Shown piece after piece: positions 1 through 5,574 of a DNA stretch of 11,500 bases. Location: contig CAYJXJ010000151.1 in the NCBI GenBank assembly GCA_964374095.1, forward strand, positions 1 through 11,500. Reading direction: 5' to 3'. The stretch's first letter is position 1. Every line of letters starts with the position of its first letter. The position numbers and the translations under genes are program-made. Below the pieces are notes generated by a model. It saw only the letters and a program-made list of their open reading frames with translations. It ran no database searches and had not been told where the DNA came from. The stretch comes from CAYJXJ01 sp964374095. GTDB taxonomy: Bacteria > Elusimicrobiota > Elusimicrobia > UBA1565 > UBA9628.

Positions 1-1361
1 CGCAAGGGTCCGCTGACCCCCGCCGTCGATGGGTCCTATGGTCCCGTGCGCGTCTTCGCCTTCGACACGATCGATCGTCGCCCGGGCGAGACCCGGGCCC
101 GGGTCGCGGTCGAGCCGCACCTTGAGGAAATCCTCCGCCGTGCCCCACGCGCCGTCCGGGCCCGCCTCGACCAGCACGCGGCGGTGCTCACCGAGCGCCC
201 GCGCCGCGAACGCGCGGCGCGGCCCCCCGTCGAGCTCGCGGATCCGCGACATGCGCCGGTCGACCACGAGCGGCGCGACCGGGGCCCATTTCGCGGCCGG
301 CGTGCCGGCGCGCGCGGAGAACGGGAAGATGTGGAGGCCGCAGAAGCCGAGGCGCTCCAGGAGCGACAGCGTCCGCTCGAAGTCGTCTTCGGTCTCGCCG
401 GGGAAGCCGACCATGACGTCGGTGAAGAGTCCGACGCGCGGGAATCTGGCCTTGAGCGCGAGCACGCGCTTCTCGAAGAACTCCGCGGAGTACCAGCGCT
501 CCATGCGCTTGAGCACGGCGTTGGAGCCGGACTGTAAGGGTANNNNNNNNNNGCCTGGAACCCGCTCGCGAAGAGGAGCGCGTCCTCCTTGCTCTTGAGC
601 TCGGCGTTGGAGCCGGTGTGTAAGGTTAATTGATACGACGGGCAGAGCTTTCCGGCCGATTCCTCGGCTCGGCCGAGGATTCGGTCCGTCACGTCGGTGA
701 TCTCGAACGAGGAAAGCCGGATGCGGAAGTCGCCGTCGATCTCGAGAAGGCGCTCAAGGAGAGCGTTGAAGTCGATCCGCCGGCCTTCGCTTGCGTCCAG
801 GTAGCGGCCGAGCCGGATGCCGCACAAGACGACCTCGCGGTAGCCCCCGTCGACGAGGCCGCGGATCTCGGTAACGACGTCGGCCGCCCGACGCGACGAC
901 AGCGTCGGGCGGACTGAGGGAATAATGCAGTAGGTGCACGTCATGTTGCAGCCGTCCTGCACCTTCACGAACGCGCGGGCCCGGTCGGCGAAGCTCCGGA
1001 TGCCGGCCGCGGCGGGCGCGGGAGCGCAGCCGAGCGCCTCGGCGAGGTCGCGCTTCCCGTCGTTGCCTTTCACGATCGCGTGCGGCGCGGCCGCGAGGAT
1101 CTCGTCGGGGGCCCGCGACGCGAGGCAGCCCGTCACGACGAGGCGCGCCGCCGGGTTGCGTCTGGAGATCCGGCGGATGAGCCGGAGCGCGTCCTGGTCG
1201 GCGGCGCGCGTGACCGTGCACGTGTTGACGACGCAGAGGTCCGCCGTCTCGAAGTCCTTCGTCGCGACCGAACCGTCCGTCGTCAGGCGCTCGCGGAGCT
1301 GCTCCGTCTCGTACTGGTTGACCCGGCAGCCGAAGGTGTGGAAGAAATACTTGACTGTAAT
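1..1361 (-). CDS. mtaB: MtaB-type tRNA t6A37 methylthiotransferase, 3' end outside window, broken by N gap
   Basis: Radical-SAM methylthiotransferase that adds a methylthio group to t6A at position 37 of tRNA. Three N-terminal cluster cysteines are visible: Cys12 in FGCRVNQYE, Cys48 in VNTCTVT and Cys79 in TGCLA. The radical-SAM triad is Cys138, Cys142 and Cys145 in GCNMTCTYC. Beyond the gap the family motif LQSGSNAVLKRM, then DVMVGFPGET and a TRAM-like tail (around FLKVRL) continue without a stop to position 1. The gap at 543-552 splits the frame, and the right-hand contig end is chimeric (see 553-596), so the break is probably an assembly fault. The frame opens after a TAG at 1386-1384 with no ATG, GTG or TTG before the first cluster motif; ATT at 1361-1359, two bases after GGGAGG, is the best start. 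MtaB rather than MiaB or RimO is inferred from motif style and the rsmE neighbourhood. Confidence 0.9.
543..552. other. Scaffold gap (10 N) inside mtaB
   Basis: Ten N bases joining two contigs. The 32 bases left of it (511-542) reappear at 597-628 with four mismatches, so the contigs overlap rather than being separated by unknown sequence. Confidence 0.97.
553..596 (-). other. Foreign tail on contig end, resembling an alpha-oxoamine synthase (BioF/KBL) fragment
   Basis: Reading leftward from the mtaB motif, the right contig leaves the MtaB protein pattern and encodes ELKSKEDALLFASGFQ. This does not fit MtaB. It fits the N-terminal region of PLP-dependent alpha-oxoamine synthases such as 8-amino-7-oxononanoate synthase or glycine C-acetyltransferase, where a kEdALlFsSGy-like stretch is typical. 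The likely explanation is a chimeric contig end joined at a short shared sequence. Family assignment is from memory of the motif and rests on about 16 residues. Confidence 0.5.
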
Positions 1362-1386
1362 GTCCTCCCGTTGGACGGCCTATATA

Positions 1387-1417
1387 GGGGAAGCGTCCCT
1401 CAAATGCGGACGTCCCC
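1387..1417 (-). promoter_or_regulatory. GC-rich hairpin between recombinase-like tail and mtaB
   Basis: In the minus-strand transcript GGGGA CGUCC (1417-1408) can pair with GGACG and UCCCC (1398-1394 and 1391-1387), giving ten base pairs, a two-base bulge and a nine-base loop. The loop contains the TGA stop of the upstream reading frame. No U-run follows, so it is not a canonical intrinsic terminator. It ends 25 bases before the inferred mtaB start and could influence mtaB translation or mark the island edge. The function is inference. Confidence 0.35.
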
Positions 1418-1591
1418 GCTGGCCCGAATCTCGACCCGGGAGCCCAGGAGCTTGAGGCACTCCTGGCGCTCCGCGGCGCTCATGCCGAGGGCCGTATTAT
1501 ACAGCTTATGGCAGGTCTCGGTCAGAACTTCGCTCTCTTCCCGCGGCGAACTTGATACTAACCAAATAAAAAACCTCCAAGCTCCTTCCCG
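1400..1591 (-). pseudogene. Remnant ORF resembling the C-terminal tail of a serine site-specific recombinase
   Basis: A 63-codon open frame begins right after the stop of the AbiEii-like gene and ends with TGA at 1402-1400. It has no good start codon; the only ATG (1483) would leave 27 residues. The end reads LTETCHKLYNTALGMSAAE and then RQECLKLLGSRVEIR, followed by ASGDVRI. This amphipathic helix, then a short beta strand of the type LgvrVev.gdgvrI, is how many large serine recombinases and resolvases end. No catalytic domain is present, so if the match is right this is debris of a mobile element. The identification is by pattern only and is tentative. Confidence 0.4.
1496..1525 (-). promoter_or_regulatory. 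Candidate promoter for mtaB
   Basis: On the minus strand a perfect TATAAT (1501-1496) lies 18 bases downstream of CTGACC (1525-1520), a 4/6 match to the -35 consensus. It sits inside the recombinase-like remnant and would give mtaB a leader of about 130 bases. It could supply transcription to mtaB, which is cut off from the heat-shock operon promoter by the island. The weak -35 makes this uncertain. Confidence 0.3.
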
Positions 1592-2533
1592 TCAGTACTT
1601 GGGGGCCTGCTCCCTGAGCCTCTCAACCAATTCCTTGAACGTCGGCCCCGGCGACAGAAGCAAGGTATTCATCACCGCGAACTCCTCTTCAAAAAGGCGA
1701 TAGGTCTTTTCCTCGGGCAGCGTCAATGCGGCCCGCGATGCGAATTCCTGCACATCCGCCCCGCGGAGCTTTTCCTTCTTGTAGGTCTCATAGTCGGGCG
1801 TCCCGATGAATTTCCGGACCCTTTCGACCTCCAGCAGTTTGTAGAGGTCGAAATAGTGCCGCAGGAACTCTCGCGGGCGGTCGTTCATCGGGTGATTGCG
1901 ATCGCGGTGCTGGCGAAAGCGCCGGCAGATCGTCTGCAGTTTGTCGACAAAGGTATACTCGGGATTGAAGCATTGCACCCCACGCGCGCGGTTATCCAGG
2001 ACCGCGAGCTTGGTCTCGATTGCTCTTTCCAGCGCCCAACTCGTGAAGTCTCTCGGCTCATTGGGGACCGTGCGCGCGAATCCAGCCTCAAGCAGGACCT
2101 CTTGCCGCAGACCCGGCATCGCCTCGAAGTGAGACGGGTACTCCAGCCCAATGCCGCCATTCTGCGCCTTCTCGTCGTCGTATTGCGTGTTTCTGGCGGA
2201 CACGATCCCTGGAATATCGATTTTTGCGGCCAAGTCATCGTAGAAGGCCAGCCGCGCCTTGATGTGCGCGGGCTTATCACCCTTGAGATTGAGGGCTGGC
2301 GGGGGGTCGAATCGGATGTCGATATCCTCCGAGAATCGCTCTATGACACCCCAACCCCTCGACAGCGAGGTGCCGCCCTTCATCTCGAACTGGAAGCCCT
2401 GCTCCTTCAAGCCCCAGAGGCCATGCATGACCCAGTAGTCCTTCTCCACGATGGCGGGGGGCAAGTTCCTTTCATTTGCGAGAGTCCGGAACATATCCTT
2501 TACTCCAGGCAGTTCGTGTAGGAATTTAGGCAT
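1592..2533 (-). CDS. AbiEii/AbiGii-family nucleotidyltransferase toxin
   Basis: A 313-residue protein of the AbiEii/AbiGii toxin family (DNA polymerase beta-like nucleotidyltransferases, the toxin half of type IV toxin-antitoxin and abortive-infection systems). Visible motifs are EKDYWV at residues 30-35, the nucleotide-binding GGTSLS at 53-58 followed by RFSEDIDIRF (66-75) with the two metal-binding acids, then the later FVDKLQTICRRF and HYFDLYKLLE motifs. Length is usual for the family. The ATG start at 2533 overlaps the stop of the upstream partner by eight bases (ATGCCTAA), with GGGAGG six bases ahead, so the two are translationally coupled. A longer frame from 2587 lies inside the partner gene and was not chosen. 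Active-site residues look intact. The substrate cannot be read from sequence; tRNA is known for some relatives. Confidence 0.88.
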   Translation of the reverse strand: MPKFLHELPGVKDMFRTLANERNLPPAIVEKDYWVMHGLWGLKEQGFQFEMKGGTSLSRGWGVIERFSEDIDIRFDPPPALNLKGDKPAHIKARLAFYDDLAAKIDIPGIVSARNTQYDDEKAQNGGIGLEYPSHFEAMPGLRQEVLLEAGFARTVPNEPRDFTSWALERAIETKLAVLDNRARGVQCFNPEYTFVDKLQTICRRFRQHRDRNHPMNDRPREFLRHYFDLYKLLEVERVRKFIGTPDYETYKKEKLRGADVQEFASRAALTLPEEKTYRLFEEEFAVMNTLLLSPGPTFKELVERLREQAPKY

Positions 2534-3125
2534 GAGCCTCCTCCCGCAGGACCTCGCGCGCCGCCGGCCTGCCGTACAGAGCGACATTCTCGCTCACCTT
2601 CCCCTGATCGTACTCGTTCCGGTGCTGCTTCAGATTCCGGAGCACGAGTGCCGCATTGTCGGGCAAGCGCTTCAAGTTGTTGAGCAGGTCAACCAAGAGA
2701 AACTCCTTGCTCAACTCCTTCGGATAGGCGGGGACGATGCGGAACCTAAAGCGCTGCCCTCCCAGGAGGAATTCGCCCGAGCGCTTGTGATTGTACACGA
2801 CGTGGTTGTTATACAGCTGAGTCAACCCCAGACCGAGCTGCGTGTAATAGTTGTCCGACGTGAGCAGGAAGTCGTCCGTCTTGAGGAAGGCGCGCACGAG
2901 CTCCCGCTCATCCGGCGGCGTGTCCCCGAAGGGGTTCTTGCGAGGGCGATAATAAAACCCGTAGCCGAGCTTGCGGACCTCGCCGCTCTCGACCAACGTC
3001 TTCAGGTCTCGGTCCACGGCCGTCGAGAGCCCTTCGAGGTCGTGACGCCGATAGACCAGCCCGAGGCGCATCGCGTTCTTCAGCTTCTCAGCGTTTTTCA
3101 TGGCATTTGCCGCTGGTAATAGCAT
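2526..3125 (-). CDS. DUF6088 / AbiEi-like antitoxin, partner of the AbiEii-like toxin
   Basis: A protein of about 199 residues with an N-terminal winged-helix-like segment (from MKNAEKLKNAM through VDRDLKTLVESGEVRKLGYG) and the typical follow-on YYRPRKNPFG, then a domain with the TSDNYYTQLGLGLTQLYNNH pattern of the DUF6088/AbiEi antitoxin group. In such pairs this protein binds its own promoter and neutralises the nucleotidyltransferase. It overlaps the toxin gene downstream by eight bases. The start is ambiguous: ATG 3125 has GGCGGAG eight bases upstream and was chosen; ATG 3170 overlaps the upstream small ORF stop as ATGA; ATG 3101 best matches the start of the conserved domain and would suit the promoter at 3121-3149. 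Family assignment is from motif recognition. Confidence 0.8.
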   Translation of the reverse strand: MLLPAANAMKNAEKLKNAMRLGLVYRRHDLEGLSTAVDRDLKTLVESGEVRKLGYGFYYRPRKNPFGDTPPDERELVRAFLKTDDFLLTSDNYYTQLGLGLTQLYNNHVVYNHKRSGEFLLGGQRFRFRIVPAYPKELSKEFLLVDLLNNLKRLPDNAALVLRNLKQHRNEYDQGKVSENVALYGRPAAREVLREEAHA

Positions 3126-3149
3126 AGCAGAATCTCCGCCTAATTGCAA
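3121..3149 (-). promoter_or_regulatory. Candidate promoter for the AbiEi/AbiEii-like pair
   Basis: On the minus strand TTGCAA (3149-3144), a 17-base spacer and TATGCT (3126-3121) form a reasonable sigma-70 promoter. The -35 lies in the 8-base palindrome ATTGCAAT. If used, transcription would begin near 3114 and translation at ATG 3101, which excludes the ribosome-site-supported start at 3125. The two readings compete. Confidence 0.35.
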
Positions 3150-3166
3150 TAGTTTTCTGTTATAAG

Positions 3167-3352
3167 TCATGCACTTCTATCCTGCGTTTTCTCCGCTTCT
3201 TGCCTTGCCCGCACACGAGCAAAGAGCGCGAGGAGCGGGGCCAGCTCTTCCAGGGAGACAGGCTGCCTCTCCGGGCAGTCTACGACCTCAAGGCGCGCGG
3301 AGAATAGCCGCGCGTCCTCGATCTCCCCGTTCAATGGGCGCTCGTCCATCAC
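3167..3352 (-). CDS. Small hypothetical ORF upstream of the antitoxin gene
   Basis: A 61-residue frame (GTG 3352, or ATG 3349 for 60 residues), charged, with a leucine-rich helix LEELAPLLALFARVRARQEA near the end and no Cys pair, signal or membrane segment beyond one Cys. I recognise no family. Its TGA stop overlaps an ATG of the next gene (ATGA at 3170-3167), which hints at coupling, but the ribosome site is poor (GAGG three bases before the ATG). It fills most of the 330-base gap between the two nucleotidyltransferase modules. It could be a real small protein, the tail of a decayed gene, or chance. Confidence 0.35.
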   Translation of the reverse strand: MMDERPLNGEIEDARLFSARLEVVDCPERQPVSLEELAPLLALFARVRARQEAEKTQDRSA

Positions 3353-3455
3353 CCTCGCGGGTGGTCTTAACGCGCTGAAGCTTGATTCTCAGCAGAAACT
3401 GCCGGCCTTGCCGCAGGTGAGTGTTTCCTAGAGCCGCAGGTATGAAGCCAGATTT

Positions 3456-3932
3456 TCATTGCCGCACCCGCTTACCCTTCGGCTTCGGCGGCTCCGAGAA
3501 GAGTTCCACATCGACGAGGTCTTTCGTGCGACCGGCCGCGCGCTTGTTCCTTATGAAGGTTTCCTTGTCCAGGTAGGTGACTGCGTGTTCGCCAAACGGC
3601 CCCTCCTGACGGTTCGCCCAAATTTCTTCCGCCGTGACGCCGTCCAGCGTCGTGAGCAAGTCGATACGAACCGGCGGCAATCCCATCTGGATGACCTTTC
3701 CCGAAAGCACATCGTCTTTAGTTATGCCAAGAGACTTGAAACCGAAGTCCTCGAGCGCCCGCAACAGAGCCTGCGCGTTGGAATCGGTCGGCCTGATCCA
3801 GAAATCGATATCGCCGGTCGCTCTCGGATATCCCAGGAAAGCCAGGGCAAAGGCGCCCACGATCACGAATTCGACGCGGTTGCGGTTGAGCGCGGCGACA
3901 AAATCCGAGAAGTCCGGGTTGACGTCGCTCAT
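3456..3932 (-). CDS. Small nucleotidyltransferase-like protein (DUF6036/MNT type)
   Basis: A 158-residue protein with the minimal nucleotidyltransferase signature: VEFVIVGAFALAFLGYPRA followed by TGDIDFW, so Asp41 and Asp43 are the expected metal ligands; RIDLL (Asp91) supplies the third acid. The closing segment FIRNKRAAGRTKDLVDVELF (126-145) is typical of DUF6036 and related stand-alone nucleotidyltransferase proteins. Its ATG overlaps the stop of the HTH gene upstream by four bases (ATGA), so the two form an operon, as usual for a regulator/antitoxin with its nucleotidyltransferase partner. No clear ribosome site other than a distant GAGG, consistent with coupling. Toxin activity is inferred from context; some relatives act as antitoxins that modify a HEPN partner, which is not seen here. 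Confidence 0.82.
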   Translation of the reverse strand: MSDVNPDFSDFVAALNRNRVEFVIVGAFALAFLGYPRATGDIDFWIRPTDSNAQALLRALEDFGFKSLGITKDDVLSGKVIQMGLPPVRIDLLTTLDGVTAEEIWANRQEGPFGEHAVTYLDKETFIRNKRAAGRTKDLVDVELFSEPPKPKGKRVRQ

Positions 3933-4624
3933 GCGCGGCGGTCCCTCAATTGGATCGAGCGCGCGAGATGCGGAAGAGTCTTCTTGCCCGTAACCAGATA
4001 GACCTGCCGCCTCAGAAACTCCATGGCGCTGATCCGGGCCTCGGGGGGCTGCGTGAGCCAGAATCGCAGGGTGTCGCGGTCATCCTCTTTTTCCACGATG
4101 CGCACGGGCATTTGCTTATCGCGCATGCCGGAGGCTCCCCCCGAAGTCCACGTCTCCTCCCAAATGTCAGCGGATGGCCGGCTCATGAGGCGCTCTTCCT
4201 CGGAACGGATAAGAGCATGAATCACCTTGTCATCAGGGAGCTGTTTCTCCAAAGCCATGGTCCCCGCGACGCGCGCGATCTTCCGGCGCGCGACTTCCTT
4301 GATCCGCTCTGCCAGGGCAGCCTGGGGCGACTTGAGGAATTTCGGCAGCACGACGGCTTCGCAATACATGGCGCGTAATATCCGTCTGAGCGTGCTCAAC
4401 TGGACATCGACCTTGCCGGTCTCGATCTTCGCCAGATGGGACTGCGGCATGCCCGCCCGCTTGGCAAGCTGGGCCTGGGTCATGTGAAGGGCGTTGCGGA
4501 TTCTCCGGATGACGACATGAGGAGCGAATTCCTCCATCGTTTCGGGGAGCTTTTTCCCGCAGGAGACCAACCGATCCAACATCATGCGGCTGCTGACGGG
4601 AAGGCTATCCTTTCTCAGCGCCAT
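3929..4624 (-). CDS. XRE-family HTH regulator/antitoxin with extra C-terminal module
   Basis: A 231-residue protein starting at ATG 4624. Residues about 35-95 form a Cro/CI-type helix-turn-helix (MTQAQLAKRAGMPQSHLAKI then ETGKVDVQLSTLRRIL). A helical stretch follows (KIARVAGTMALEKQLPDD through ADIWEE, about 115-157), common after the HTH in XRE antitoxins. After a Gly/Ser-rich linker, residues about 167-231 hold a module with VRIVEKEDDRDTLRFWLTQP and EARISAMEFLRRQVYL. This resembles small separate proteins often encoded beside DUF6036-type nucleotidyltransferases, so here they may be fused. A TTG at 4648 would add eight residues but would lie in the operator. Overlaps the nucleotidyltransferase gene by ATGA. 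Probably autoregulated through the repeat at 4628-4648. Confidence 0.82.
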   Translation of the reverse strand: MALRKDSLPVSSRMMLDRLVSCGKKLPETMEEFAPHVVIRRIRNALHMTQAQLAKRAGMPQSHLAKIETGKVDVQLSTLRRILRAMYCEAVVLPKFLKSPQAALAERIKEVARRKIARVAGTMALEKQLPDDKVIHALIRSEEERLMSRPSADIWEETWTSGGASGMRDKQMPVRIVEKEDDRDTLRFWLTQPPEARISAMEFLRRQVYLVTGKKTLPHLARSIQLRDRRA

Positions 4625-4627
4625 AGC

Positions 4628-4648
4628 TTGACGCCAGGATCGCGTCAA
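4628..4648. promoter_or_regulatory. Perfect inverted repeat, candidate operator of the HTH regulator
   Basis: TTGACGC (4628-4634), seven bases, then GCGTCAA (4642-4648): a perfect 7-7-7 repeat ending three bases before the HTH gene's ATG. It lies at the predicted transcription start of the promoter at 4653-4681, where a bound dimer would block transcription. Operator role is inferred from symmetry and position. Confidence 0.6.
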
Positions 4649-4807
4649 TCATATTGTAACATGTTTAAGCATATTTGTAAATATATACTTTATATGTTTA
4701 TAAATATAAATTAGCGACCTATCCTTCCCAAGGGGTGAAAGCAGCGCTTCAAGCCCCCGCCTCTTTGTCGTCGGAGCGCCGCACGTCGGGCATCTCCCAT
4801 GGCTCAT
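4649..4807 (-). CDS. Small Cys-pair (zinc-ribbon-like) ORF coupled to rsmE, probably truncated by the island
   Basis: A 52-residue frame whose ATG overlaps the rsmE stop as ATGA (4807-4804), a typical operon junction. It opens MSHGRCPTCGAPT, a CxxC knuckle such as begins many zinc-ribbon proteins, but no second Cys pair follows. From about residue 32 the composition switches abruptly to Ile/Tyr/Lys (LIYIYKHIKYIFTN), because the frame runs into the AT-rich island and through its promoter. The simplest reading is an ancestral small zinc-ribbon gene between rsmE and mtaB that lost its 3' part when the island inserted. The family is not identified, and it may not be expressed as a stable protein. 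Confidence 0.45.
   Translation of the reverse strand: MSHGRCPTCGAPTTKRRGLEALLSPLGKDRSLIYIYKHIKYIFTNMLKHVTI
4653..4681 (-). promoter_or_regulatory. Promoter of the HTH/nucleotidyltransferase operon
   Basis: On the minus strand TTTACA (4681-4676), a 17-base spacer and TACAAT (4658-4653): five of six matches in each hexamer with ideal spacing. Transcription would begin around 4646, giving a leader of about 20 bases. The -35 sits within the near-palindrome ATATTTGTAAATAT (4671-4684), a possible second operator. It lies in a very AT-rich stretch (about 4650-4710) unlike the GC-rich surroundings. Confidence 0.6.
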
Positions 4808-5574
4808 AGGCGCCCGAACTCGTAGCGCATCACGGAGATCGCCGCCAGGGCCGCGGTCTCGGCGCGCAGAGTGATCGGCCCCAGCCCAAAGACCACCGCC
4901 CCCAAGCTCTCGGCGAGCTCGACTTCCTCCTCCGAGAACCCGCCTTCCGGACCCACGAAAATGTTGACCGCGGGCGGCTTGCCCTCGCCCTGGGCCGCCG
5001 CAATCGTTTCGCGGAGGCTTTCCCGCGCCGTGGCCCCGCCCATGCCCTCCCAGGCGAGGAGCGTGAGACTCCCCGGGGCCGCGCACGCGGTCTTGATCGC
5101 GTCGCGAAATTCAACCGGCTCGGCCACCGTCGGCACGTCGGCCCGGCCGCATTGCTTGGCCGCGGCCAGGGCGAGCTTCGCCCAACGCTCCTGCTTGGCG
5201 CGGGCGCGGGACTCTTCCCGGAGGAGAACCACGGTCCGCGGAGTCAACACGGGGTGGATCTCGGCCGCGCCCAGCTCCACGGCCTTTTCCACGAGCCAGT
5301 CCCAATGGCTCGACTTGAGCAGGCCCTGCCAGAGCGCCACCCGCCCCCCGTGCGCCCGTCCTTCCCGCAGGACCTTGGTGATCGCGCCCGAGACGGAACC
5401 GTCCGGATGGATCCGGCCGATCACCGCGTCGTAGCGGGTTCCCTTCCCGTCGAAAAGGACCAGGGGCTGGCCCTCCCGGTAGCGCAGGACCTTGGAGATG
5501 TGGAAAGCCTCGGGCCCCTTGAGGTGGAACTTGTTGTCCTCCTGCCCCTCCGGCGGCAGGTAGAATTGCGGCAT
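4804..5574 (-). CDS. rsmE: 16S rRNA (uracil1498-N3)-methyltransferase
   Basis: RsmE methylates N3 of U1498 in the decoding region of 16S rRNA, using S-adenosylmethionine. The 256 residues show an N-terminal PUA-like domain (MPQFYLPP to about 70, with HISKVLRYREG), then a SPOUT domain: LLKSSHWDWLVEKAVELGAA (86-104), AAAKQCGRADVPTV (137-150), and the knotted cofactor site NIFVGPEGGFSEEEVEL (204-220) and LGPITLRAETAALAA (231-245). Length is usual. Its ATG overlaps the dnaJ stop by one base (TAATG), so it belongs to the heat-shock operon. rsmE after dnaJ, followed by mtaB, is a conserved order in several bacterial groups; in Firmicutes prmA usually lies between dnaJ and rsmE and is absent here. 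Confidence 0.96.
   Translation of the reverse strand: MPQFYLPPEGQEDNKFHLKGPEAFHISKVLRYREGQPLVLFDGKGTRYDAVIGRIHPDGSVSGAITKVLREGRAHGGRVALWQGLLKSSHWDWLVEKAVELGAAEIHPVLTPRTVVLLREESRARAKQERWAKLALAAAKQCGRADVPTVAEPVEFRDAIKTACAAPGSLTLLAWEGMGGATARESLRETIAAAQGEGKPPAVNIFVGPEGGFSEEEVELAESLGAVVFGLGPITLRAETAALAAISVMRYEFGRL

Noticed and set aside
1856..2521. Plus-strand frame of about 220 codons opposite the AbiEii-like gene
   Set aside because: The minus strand carries all conserved nucleotidyltransferase motifs, so this is an antisense shadow.
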